Positions 1 through 10,830 of a stretch of 47,180 nucleotides of DNA are shown here, in pieces. The number at the start of each line of letters is the position of its first letter. Position 1 is the stretch's first letter. The translations under genes and the position numbers were made by a program. The notes beneath the pieces were generated by a model, which was not told where the DNA came from, searched no databases, and worked only from the letters and a program-made list of their open reading frames with translations. This DNA is from Cochliopodium minus (taxonomy: Eukaryota > Discosea > Himatismenida > Cochliopodiidae). The DNA lies in assembly GCA_024220525.1 (NCBI GenBank), contig JAMYWO010000113.1, forward strand, positions 12,343-59,522, given 5' to 3'.

Positions 1-76
1 TAAAAAAATAAAAAAATAAAAAAATAAAAAAATAAAAAAATAAAAAAATAAAAAAATAAAAAAATAAAAAAATATT
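1..76. repeat. 8-bp microsatellite (TAAAAAAA)n inside an intron
   Basis: About nine tandem copies of T followed by seven A. It lies just past the last visible splice donor (GT at 78-77, minus strand) of the gamma-glutamyltransferase-like gene, so it is intron sequence and reads as a T-rich repeat on the coding strand. It resembles the simple-repeat introns elsewhere in the window. Confidence 0.85.
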
Positions 77-78
77 AC

Positions 79-1212
79 TTTTGGGATCAATCCACTTCCG
101 AATCCAGTATAATTACTTTGAATGAAACTACAAGCATTTCCATCTTTATCTACTGCGCACAGATAGACAGTATCCGAACTGCTAAAGGGAGTTCCTTTCT
201 CTACATCAACCTAAAAAAAAAATAAAAAAAATAAAAAAAATAAAAAAAATTGAAAAAAGAAAAAATAAAAAATAAAAAAATAAATTAAAATAAAAAAATA
301 AATTAAAATAAAAAAAATTACATTGGATTTATTTTTATCAATCAAATCGAACCTCTTTTTAGAATATTCTTTTGAAAGCATGTCTTTGACTTTGACAGTC
401 ATCTCTTTGAGATCAGTGACATAACCCCTCGAGTCAGCGAAAGCCAGTCTCAAAGATTCTATCAAATAATGCAAATACTCTGGGCTGTTATGTTCCAATT
501 CGTTCAAATTTGTAATGTTTGACAAAATATTTAATGCCATCAATGCAGTTATTCCTTTCAAAAAAAAAAAAATTAATTTATTTTATTCTGTTAAAATTTT
601 TTTATTTTTATTTTTATTTATTATTTTATATTTGTTTTTATTTATTTATTGTTTTTATATTTATTTATTTATGAAAAAAAAAAAAATTCTGTTAAATTTT
701 TATTTTATTTTCTATTTTGTCTTAATATTTTATTACCTTAAATTTTTTTATTTATTCATTTATTTTTTCAAATTATTTTTTATTTTAATTTTCTTTTTTA
801 TATTTTTACAATTTATTTTTTCAATTTATTTTTTTATTTTTTTATAATAAATTAATTCTTATTTTCTTATTTTTTTATTCTCGTTTTGGAATAATCATTT
901 TTTTATTAAATTATTTTATTTATTTTTAAATTTATTTTTTCAAATTACTTTTTATTTTAATTTACTTTTTTATATTTTTAGAATTTATTTTTTCAAAATA
1001 TTTTTTCATTTTTACCTTGTCCATTAGGAGGAATTTCCCAAACAGTGTGACCTTTGTAATCGACACAAATGGGATCATCGAAAGTGACTTGATGATTTTT
1101 CAAATCCTCTAAAGTCATCACCCTCCCTCATTTCTAATCGCCTCCACTATAGACTCTGCCACTTTCCTCATAAAATCCTTGCCATGTTCTGCCACTAATC
1201 TAAAATAAAAAT

Positions 1213-1248
<36 letters not shown>

Positions 1249-2705
1249 AAAAATAAAAATAAAAATAAAAATAAAAAATAAAAATAAAAAAAAAATAAAA
1301 ATTAATGAAAAATAATAAAATAATATAAAAAAATAAAAATTATAAAATTATATTAAAAATAAAATAATAGAAAATAAAAATTACAAATAATAAAAAACGA
1401 AATGATTTTCTTCATTAAAAAAAAATTAGTTCCTTAAATTTTTTGTTCAGTGTAAAAAATATTCACCATAATTTTTAAAAAATTTAAACTCTTAAAATAA
1501 AAAATGTTTTTTGCATTTATGATTTTTATTTTTTTATTTTTTTACTTGAAGGTATTGGCCAAATAGGGCATCTTGAAAATTTCCCGCTTTTAGAGCTCTC
1601 CTCAATTAACATCTCTCCAGAATTGGGCCATTTCTTCAACAACTCCTCCCTTGTTTCCATTGATACGAACAAAAAGGATGAACAGGATAACCTTCATTCA
1701 TAAAAATTAATAAAAAATAAAATAAAATATAAAAATAAATCTAAAAAAATAAATAAATTAAATTAAATTTTAAATAATAAATTAATTTTTAAAAAAAACT
1801 TTAATAACCTTTTTCAGCTAAATCAATAGATGGTTGCAAAATTTGTTTTAAAGTCAAATTTCCGCTTCCAAAATTTTCTACACTTTCAACCCACCCAGCG
1901 GCAGTCCCTAACAAAGTTTATAAAATAAAAAAAATATAAACAAAAAAAAAAACAATTAAAAATAAAAAAATAAAACAAAAAAAAAAAGACATTTAAAAAA
2001 ACAATAAAAAAAAAAATGTTAAAATATTTACCTGGCACTGTTATTGTATGGACTGAATATTTTGGGAATTCTTTTTCTATTTTAAATTCATTTTTGAGTC
2101 TTTCTATTGTGAGGTTGGAGGGAGATCTCCCAGAAGAGTTTAGTCCTCTCACCTTCTTTGTTTTGGAGTCGTAAAACAAACAAAAACAGTCTCCCCCTAT
2201 CCCAGTAGATGTTGGTTGGGTCACATTCAAAGCAGCCCCCATTGCAACTTTTTTTAAAAAAAAAATTTCTTTTGAATTTTTCAACATTAAATAATTGAGG
2301 AGTTTAATTTATCATTTCATTGAAGAAAATTAATTTATTATTTAATTAATGTATTCTTTCTCGCCAATTCAATCGAGAATTATTCATACATATCTATTCT
2401 ATCTTATTCTATTTTATTTTATTGCACCATTCACAAAAAAAAAGCAAAAATATTTTTTTTACCACATGCATCAACAGCATTACCACCATCTCTCAATATC
2501 TTTATTCCTATTTCTGTTGCCAATGACTTTTAAAAATAAAATAAAAGGGCATCGTTCAATAATTCTTTTTGAATGATTTAATTGGGGTTGTTAAATTCAC
2601 CTGTGAACTTGCAGTCACACCATTGATAGCCAAAATGGGAGATCTTCTCCCATTCCATTGACAATCCAATCCCTCATATCCTTTATTCACTTTGGAATCT
2701 TCCAT
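79..2705 (-). CDS. gamma-glutamyltransferase-like protein (partial, internally frameshifted)
   Basis: Exons (minus): 2705-2601, 2526-2463, 2247-2032, 1907-1809, 1691-1546, 1199-1016, 554-322, 210-79. The gene then continues off the left edge. The family is an Ntn-hydrolase that self-cleaves and moves or hydrolyses gamma-glutamyl groups, usually of glutathione. Family signatures in order: [41 protein letters not shown], and [19 protein letters not shown], where the Thr after Asp is the expected nucleophile. The bacterial YwrD-type branch looks closest. Exons 5 and 6 each contain a pair of compensating frameshifts that create in-frame stops (see findings), so this is either a pseudogene or a stretch with base-call errors. 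An in-frame ATG at 2849 would add 48 residues; I prefer 2705, which fits the short N-termini of the family. The C-terminus is outside the window. Confidence 0.85.
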
Positions 2706-3149
2706 TTTTTTTATATTTTTGAAAAAGGTTGAGAAATTTCTCTTTTTCTGATTTAATATAAAAGTTTCTGCTTTTAAAGATGACTCAATTTTGTTGTTGG
2801 TAATCAATTTCAACATTTTTTTAATAATTATCAAATTTGACTTTTGCATATTCAACTTGTTTCAGATAAATTTACCAAATAACTTCTCCGAAAGAAAAAC
2901 TCGGAATAAATTCTTCATTGCTTGATAAAAAGTTATGAAACAAATTTTGAGACCTCCATTGTCAATGTATGAAAAGAAAATTTAAAGGTAAATTTAAAAA
3001 AAAAAAAAAAGAAAAAAAAAAAGAATCTAATAAACATTTTAATTGGAAAAATTGGTTTTTAAAAAGTTGAAATTCTTTTTTTTTCAAAAGAAAAGATCAG
3101 AAAAATTCTTTTGAATGGGAAAAAAAAAAGGTTATCATTTTTGCAACAC
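2706..3149. other. A/T-rich spacer
   Basis: This spacer separates the 5' end of the transferase-like gene from the 3' end of the LRR gene. It holds homopolymer A and T runs and an optional in-frame N-terminal extension of the left gene (ATG at 2849). I see no RNA gene or clear regulatory motif. Confidence 0.6.
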
Positions 3150-4645
3150 TCACAAAAAGTTGAGAAGATAGATCAAAAGATTTTTAGGAAGCAAAGAAAC
3201 AGCACAACCTTCCATTTTATTTAACAAAAACAAAATCATTGTGTTTTGAGCTACCTTTCTATTATCTTGAATTAAGAAGCTTATGCTTTTGAGACCTTGC
3301 TCAGCGATGGGGTTGTTTCCAAGATCGAGAGTCATGATGGTTTTGTTTGTTTCCAAGCATTCAAGAAATGCATCAGCACCTTTTTGAAGAAAAAAAAGTA
3401 ATTAATAACTTGTTATAAAATTGAGTTATTAAAAAAAAAATTATATTTTTTTTATTATTTTTATATATTAGGTTCAGATCGTTTGGTTATTATGTTTGGA
3501 GATTATAGAATATCTTAATTTCTTGTATAATTTTTTGAGGAATGTGAAATTATAATATTTTTTTATATTTTTTCATAAAGAATGGTTATAAAATGAACGA
3601 TTTGCTGAAACAATTGAGCATCAAATAATATCAAAATCTCAATAATATTTTTCCGAATCAAAAAATGAGAATATATCTTTTAAAATATCTTTTGAAGAGG
3701 TATTTGTGGTAATTTTTTTGAAAAGAAAATACCTTCATTAGCAATTTTGTTGAATCCCAATTTCATATTGACAAGGGAGATATTATTCTTGAGAGAATTG
3801 GCGAGCTCCACAGCACCTTCATCAGTGATCTGATTTGCAGAAAGGTTGAGAGTCTGAAGAGGAGGGTTGGTAGCAAGATAATTGCTGAGCAATTTGGCAC
3901 CATTATCACCTATCTGGTTGGATCTAAGATTGATCTCTGTGAGGGAAAAATTCTCCTTCATATTATTGACGAATACCTTGATTCCTCTTGGTGTTATTTC
4001 ATTCTGAGATATATGCAAAGTTTTGAGTGTCTTATTCACTTTTAATGCATCTGTGATCAATTTGAGACCTACATCTCCTATGCCATTAGCATCCAATCCC
4101 AAGAATTTGATGGTATTGTTGCTTTTGAGAAAGGTGGAGAGATGTTGGCATCCTTCGTTTCCTATCTTGTTCATAAACAGATATAGATTAGATAATGTGG
4201 TTATATTGCTTAAACATTCTGTCAAAATCCTTGCTCCTTCTTGGGTTATGTTGTTTCCTCCCAAATCAAATTCCTTTATTGTATTATTCACTTTCAATAC
4301 CTCTTTCAACTTTATGATCCCTTGATCACCCAAATTCTTTTCCCATAAATCAAGGAATTTCTCTCCATTTTTGATCTTTTAAAGGTAAGTAATTGAGTAT
4401 TTATAAAAATTTGGTATAAAAAAAGATTGTGTTGTATGATTTTCTAAAAAGAGAGTTTTGAAATTATATTTTTGAATGTTGTTGGATAAATAAAACTATT
4501 TTTGGTTATTTGCAAATAAAAAATAAAAAAAAAAAAATTTTTAATAATGAAGATCCTCAACATTTATTTTATCTTTATTGTTGCAAAAAAAAATTTTTAT
4601 ATTCCTTACCTTTTTCTTTATTGCTCTTATTTGAATCAATCCCAT
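3150..4645 (-). CDS. ribonuclease-inhibitor-type leucine-rich-repeat protein
   Basis: Exons: 4645-4610, 4375-3733, 3379-3150, giving 302 residues. The short first exon encodes MGLIQIRAIKKK. The rest is about eight consecutive 28-residue LRRs of the RI/NOD type (pattern L..L.L..N.I...G...L), for example FLGLDANGIGDVGLKLITDA and TLNLSANQITDEGAVELANS. No NACHT, TIR or kinase domain is attached, so it is a bare horseshoe scaffold, probably cytosolic and binding another protein; the partner cannot be told. The last repeat runs into a hydrophobic C-terminus ending LLIYLLNFL. Phases agree across both introns, and the total length is a whole number of codons. The first exon is the least certain part. 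Confidence 0.85.
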
Positions 4646-5295
4646 TATGTTATTTTGAGTTTATTGTATAAATATTTTTTTTCGTTATTTAAAATTAAAT
4701 TAGATTGAAATCTATTTCTTTCAGGATATCAATGGTTTGATGGGGTTGATATATTCCTATTTTAAGGTTTGTTTCAATTTTATTTTTATTCTTTCAAATA
4801 AAAATAATATATTTTTTTGGAAGGATATATTTTTTAAATATTTTTTTTTATTAAATTGTATTGTTCAAAGAATCCTTTTGTATTTGATTAAGAATCAGGA
4901 TAATATAAAGAGGGAGTTTTTTTTGGTCAATGAATTAATGTGAATTTTTGTTTTTTCTTTTGTACGAGGAAAAGTTTGTGTTTATTTTTTTATAAAGAGG
5001 TCAATTAAATTAAAAAAAAGAAATTAATTTGAAATAAAATAAAATTCCTCTCAATAAAATGCAAACAAATTAAAAGAATATTTGATTACATTAGATTATA
5101 AAGGAGATTTATCACCAAAAAAATATTAGGTTTTTTACTTTCTTTTTTTTTAATAATAATTTTCCTTTGCAAAAATATAAAAATTATAAAAGAAAATAAA
5201 TTGTTTTATCCCAAAGTGGATTTTGGAGATAAAAATTAAAAATAATTGAATTATTTAAAAAATAAAAAAAGTAAAAATAAACTTTTTAATTTTCA
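4646..5295. other. A/T-rich spacer
   Basis: 650 bp of A/T-rich DNA between the start of the LRR gene and the stop of the RasGEF gene. Short open frames here are composed of F, I, K, N and Y from base composition and match nothing I recognise. I see no tRNA or other structured RNA. Confidence 0.6.
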
Positions 5296-8200
5296 TTATT
5301 TGATTTCTTCAATTTTGAGAGCTTCCCTAGGCTCTCTAAAAAGAGAAATGGAATAAAGGAGTTTGTCATTGCTGAAAGCAGGCAAAGTTTTACACAAAGT
5401 ATAAATAGGTTCGACGATAGGAAAGGAATAAGCGGAAGTTTGACAGTTGCCCACCTTTTCTATCACGTCGTAAACTTGGGTAAGTCTTTCAAAGTTGGTC
5501 AGTCCGTCAATAGTCTCTGGATTACCGTCTTCGATGAAAGTCAGATCCTTTATTCAAAGCAAAAATCCAAATAAAAAATCCAAATAAAAAATTCAAAAAT
5601 TTTTACTGATAAATGAATAATAAAAAATAAAAAGAAAAAAAAATTGAAAAAATAAAAATAAAAGGGAATTTTATTCATTGAATTACTAAAATCGAAAAAA
5701 AATAAAAAAGAATTTAAAGAAATAAAATTAAAAGAAGAGAATCATTGAATTTATAAAAATAAACAAATGTTATTAAACAAAAAATCAAAGAGAAAATTGT
5801 TTTTAAAATGAAATAAAAACATTTAAAATGAAATTTTTTTTTAAAAAAAATTGTTTACCTGTAAAAAGACAACAAGATAAGGAATAGCAATTTTTGAAGT
5901 TTGTAAAGCAGATCTGTAAGACTTGAAGGACTGTCTAGGACTCATCAACTCTTCCAAAATACCCAACTCTATCTTTGATTTTTCAGAAAGGGAGGATTTC
6001 GTGAATTTGAGACGAGCTGCCGAACTTTGACCAAGACCAGCCATGATCTAAAATACAAAATAAAAAATAAATAAAATTGTTAATTTAAACATCAAAAAAA
6101 AATTTTTAAAATCAAAAATAATAAAATTTAAAATAATTAGTACAATAAAAATTTTAAAAAAATTTTAAAACTTTAAAATTATAGAAAAAATAATAAAATT
6201 TTTTTAAAACTTTTAAATAATAGAAAAAATAATAAATATCTAAAATTAAAAAAATATATTAAAATTGAAGATTGAAAATAAATGTTTAAATTAAAAAAAG
6301 ATATAAAAACAATGAAATTTAAAATTTAATGAGTAAAAATGGAAATAATCATAAGAATTTTAATTTTTTTTTACGGCCATTAGAGAACTGTAATTGTTGA
6401 GTTTTCTGAGCTCTGTTCCGATCTCGATGAATTTTTCGAACCATTCCACTCTCTTTTTTAGGTTAGGAGAAAAGAGGAGGACACTAGGTACAAAGAAAGA
6501 CAACCTGTTCATTCTTTCTATCAAGCCTGAATATAAATAAATAAATAAATAAATAAAATTAATAAAAATAAAATCAATAAAATCAATAAAATTAATAAAA
6601 TAAAATCAATAAATTTTTGAAATTTAAAAAATAAAGTAAAAAAAACTTTTCAAAGATAAAATTAAAATTAAAAACATAGATATCAAAAATAATACTGAAA
6701 AAAATAAAACGAAAAAAATAAAAAATAAAATAAAAAAAGATAAAAATCTATATAATAAAAACAAAAAAAAAAAAAATATTCTAAAATTAAAAATAAAATA
6801 ATAATAAAATAAAAGTGGGAAAATTAAAAAATTAAAAAAAAATGTTACCCAAAACATTTGGAGCTCTATATTTCAATTTTTCTTTGTTCCAAGATTGGTT
6901 AAGAAGTTCAGAGGGCTCTATCTTTGAAAAAACTTCCCAATCATTTAATGTGATTTGGTTGGCGATATCCAAAGCAGAAAATTGATTTAACAAGGTAACA
7001 GGATCCATATATTTAACCAAAGTACAAGCTGGAATCTATTTTAAATTAAAAATAAAAAAATTTTAAATAATTTTAAAATTGAAAAAATAATTTTTTTTTT
7101 TACTTGGAGATCTGTTGGAGGGACGTTGAATGTAGCTTTAATTTTTTGAAGACGATGTACATCATTTTTCTCAATTTCATTGGTCAGAAGTTTGGCGACT
7201 TTTTTTAAAAAAAGATCAAAAAAAATCAAAAAATTAAAATACAAAAATAAAAATAAAACAGAAATATTTAAAAAATAAATAATAAAAAAATTCAAAAAAA
7301 TAAATAATTAATACTGATTAAAAAAAAATAAAAATTTAAAGAAATAAAAAAAATTAAAAAAATAAAAATAAGAAATAAAAAAGAAATATTAAAAAAAAAC
7401 AAAAAAAAAAATTTACCTTGATTTAAATTTTGATTTTTCAAAAGTTTTTCTTTCACAAATTTGGTTAACATGGAAAGAACTTGAGTATCGAAATCGAAAA
7501 ACTGGTTTTCGACCCAATGCTTGGTGACAATGGCAACACGCAACTTGATCTGAGAAGCAACAGTCTCCTTGACAGTATTAGGAACATTGAACCTCTCAAT
7601 AAGTTTAGTGAGCAACTGAGCAGGAGTGGAAAAAGATCTGTAAGTAGCAAGAAAAGTCTTGAGAAAAGTTCTGTCATAGTTTTTTTCGCTTGTGAGTTCC
7701 AAAACGAGATGGTTGAGGCTGGCAGCCTTTATTTTCTTCTTCTCCAACTGCTGTGTTTCTTTGGTGTAGATGATGTTGTTGGGCGGCTCTTCCCAGATGC
7801 TCTGCTGGGTAGTTTTGGTTTGTTCGGCGAGTTCCAAGAGGTCGAGGGAAGTTTTTTGGTCGACTAAGTTGTTGAAGGCAGCTTTGAGATCAAAGTTTTC
7901 CTCCTCTTCTTTTGGGTTGAGGAGGATGTTTCTGCACGTGTTCGATGTTATCAGCACGTTCGAGATGATCTCCAAGGTGGTGGCGATACATGCGCATATG
8001 TACAACACTTCGAAGGACTCTATGGTGTTGGAAGTGGTGGAGTTGATGCAACTCAGCAAATGGATTATGATGATTCTCAGGTCGTTACACTGGTTTCTCA
8101 AATTTCTTTTCAAACTTGAAGTCACAGTAGCAGTTGTTCTACCTATTAATAAATAAATTTTGATTTCAATTTATTTAACAAATAAAAAATTTTAATTAAT

Positions 8201-10268
8201 TTGAAACATTTAATCTGAATTAATCAACAAATAAAATTTATTTAATATTTTAAAATTTAATTCATTGAACAAATAAAAAATTTCAAGAAATTTGAAAGTT
8301 TTAAATTATTCATAAAAAAATTTTTGAAAAAAAAAAATTAAATTTATAATATTACCAACAGCTGCCAAAATGGTTGGTTGATCTACTGCATCAGCATTTG
8401 TTGCTTTTTTGGATAGTTTATCGTTACAATCATTTAGTAAAGCAAGTTGAGAATTTTCGGTTGGGTAGTACTGCTTCAAAATGTTCATCACAGTCTCGAA
8501 TTGTACGTAAAGCTCACCAGTAGCTTCTTTGAGTCTGATTTTGGTGGAAGTTGGATCAGCCACTTGTAAATTTGCTTGTACAATAAAATCAAAAACAGAT
8601 CCACTATAAAAGAGTAAAAAAAAAATATATTTTTAAATGAATAAAAAAAAAGTTTTAAATGAATACAAAATATTTTTAGGAATTTAAAAGTTCAAAAGAA
8701 TAAAAAAAATGTTTTTATGAATTCAAAAGTTTTATAAGAATAAAAAAATGTTTTTAATTGAATAAAAAATATTTTTAATGAATAAAAAAGTTTTAAGAAG
8801 AAAAAAAAAATTTTGAATTTATAAATTAAAATTGTTACCTTATAGAATCGTTACAGTCCAAGAGTTTTTGTACAAACTTTACATATTCGTGGTTTCTTAC
8901 TTCTAATTCATTAGCAATGGTAGTGGGCCTCCAAAACTTGAAAGGAGATTTCATCTTTTTATGCCAGTCCGCCATGTCACTGATAACGTTGGCATAGTTC
9001 TTCTCGATTTCCCTCAAATCCTCCTCTGCTTCATCGAGATTTGAAGAAAAGTAAGATTGTCTCGACATGGGCTTTTCAGATTTTTCTTTCTTATCAGACT
9101 TGGAGATTTGTTGAGAGACCATCTCAGATATCTTCTTTAAAAATTTTTCTTTTTCGTTTTCATTAATTTGTGTCTCATTCAAGAATTGCGAGCGGAACTG
9201 TTCAAATATTTTCTCTGCTACACTTTCTCCGTTGGGGTGTATACGAGGTGTTTTGGGTTCATTTTGGGGCGTTTCGTTTTCTTTTTGTTGCTTTGCAAAG
9301 GTGTTCTTTAGTTCTTCGAGATATCCTTGTGGAGGTAGAGGTGGAGGTGTAGGGATGGAATTGCTGTTTCTTCTGAGGATTTCTTGTGATAAATTATTCA
9401 CTTTTGAAGGTCCCTTTATTTTATTCATGAATTGATTGATCTTTATAAGCAATGATTTTATCGATCCATTCAATGTTCTCATATCTGTCTGATTGGTCAC
9501 TATCTGCTTTGCATTATCTATCATCTCTTTGAATGATAGGAAGAGTGTCTCTGCCATATCCTTCCAACCATTGGTATTACATAATTTAACACATTGTAAT
9601 AATATAAGGGATATTTCTTTTGAAACCTCTTCTATGGCTTCCAAATTTTTCTCTTTCACCTTAAATAATATTTCTTTGGTCAATCTGATAACAGATGTTA
9701 TATTCTCCTCTACATTTTCTGCTGTAACAGGTGGTGTATTAATTGATCTCTGCATGCTTCTTGGAGTCAATGGAGATATCTCTTCATGTGACATATAATT
9801 GGAGTTATTCTTTAATTGATCTTTAGGGCTATCTATTGTATTTTCTTCTTTGCTAATTTCCACTGGAGGATTTTCTTGCCATGATTTGACATTGAATGAT
9901 ATATGCTCCAATATCGATTTTACTTTCTCTTCTGAATTCTGTGCCAATTGTGATGAGATATGATCATATGGATTCTCCAATACTTGTTTGAGATTTTTTA
10001 TATACACTGCCATTTCTTTGACCAACAAGATTGATGTTGTATCTAATGTTGATTTTCTTGAATCATGTGTATCTATGTTTATTATCGATTTCAAATTTGA
10101 TATCATTTCTTTGCATAGTGTTATCAATTTGATGCTTTGATTTCTATATTGTTCATTTACATTTGATTCTTCTTCATAATCCCTCTCAGTCAATTGTTTC
10201 AATTCTTCAACTTCTTTTATGATTTTTTGGATTACTTCTTCTATTTTATCAAAGGTATTATTGTCCAT
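5296..10268 (-). CDS. Ras guanine-nucleotide exchange factor with long helical N-terminus
   Basis: Eight exons: 10268-8839, 8603-8356, 8142-7417, 7198-7104, 7035-6849, 6526-6375, 6047-5859, 5547-5296; 1092 residues with all phases consistent. Residues about 695-800 are a RasGEF N/REM domain (LKTFLATYRSFSTPAQLL). Residues about 833-1085 are a Cdc25-type catalytic domain: FSKIEPSELLNQSW, NLKKRVEWFEKFIEI, LNNYSSLMA, LMSPRQSFKSYRSAL, then DLTFIEDGNPETI and NFERLTQVYDVI. It should load GTP onto a Ras/Rap-type GTPase at membranes. The first about 640 residues are mostly amphipathic helix with a Pro-rich stretch (IPTPPPLPPQGY near residue 315) and a charged linker; I recognise no named domain, though the helical pattern recalls vinculin/talin-like bundles. 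Introns are 75-330 bp, A-rich on the plus strand. MDNNTFDK at 10268 is the first ATG of the frame. A divergent DENN gene starts 562 bp away. Confidence 0.93.
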
Positions 10269-10830
10269 TGTGATTATAAAATTATCTTGACAATTTATCA
10301 AGAAGAGAATGCTAATAGGAAAAAAGAGAAGAGATTTTTTATTTATTTTTTGTTTTCTTTTTATAAAAGCATATATTCTCAGATATTTCTTTTTGCCAAA
10401 CTATCTCCTTAAAATAAAGAAATAATTCAAAAATCTTTAAAAATATTATCCACCTTTATTAACCAAAGGCTGGCTCAATCACTCTCAACGAATTTATTTT
10501 TTTCGTTTAACCAATTCGAAAATAATGACTCCCATTTAGAAATCATGAAAAATAATTCAAAAAAAATCAACAAATTAATCAATTTTCTTTTGAATTGCTT
10601 TCAATTTAGCTTCAAACCATCACTCTCAATCTTGATAAATTAAATTAAAAAAAAAAAAAATCTTATTTGATTAGTTTCACAAAAAAATATTTCATTCATC
10701 TCTGAAAGACAAAAGGAAGATAAATTGAATATTCAATTATACAGAAGTGTATATTCATCATTTAAATAGAAAAAGAAATAGAATTTTTTTATCAATCGAA
10801 TAAAAAAAATATAAATCAATTCTTAAAGGC
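10269..10830. promoter_or_regulatory. divergent promoter region between the RasGEF and DENN genes
   Basis: 562 bp between two oppositely directed start codons, so both promoters should lie here. It is mostly A/T. The 11-mer ATCACTCTCAA occurs twice in the same orientation (10478-10488 and 10619-10629), which stands out against the background and may be a shared cis element. No function is shown by sequence alone. Confidence 0.45.

Noticed and set aside
515-847. Plus-strand open frame rich in F, I, L and Y
   Set aside because: It is T-rich intron sequence of the minus-strand transferase-like gene; the composition is that of simple repeat, with no domain.
1202-1400. Regular A-rich repeat units as a possible CRISPR-like array
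   Set aside because: The units are short homopolymer-type repeats with no unique spacers, inside a eukaryotic intron.
1016-1691. Stop-codon reassignment to explain in-frame TGA/TAG in the transferase-like gene
   Set aside because: Reading through the stops does not restore the family sequence; shifting frame does. Other genes in the window end normally at TAA or TGA.
4737-4943. Small plus-strand open frame in the spacer after the LRR gene
   Set aside because: The sequence is F/I/K/N/Y-rich from base composition, with no conserved feature or exon-like texture.
7465-8156. Several overlapping plus- and minus-strand frames of 70-128 codons
   Set aside because: They are shadows of RasGEF exon 3 (8142-7417), which contains the REM domain.
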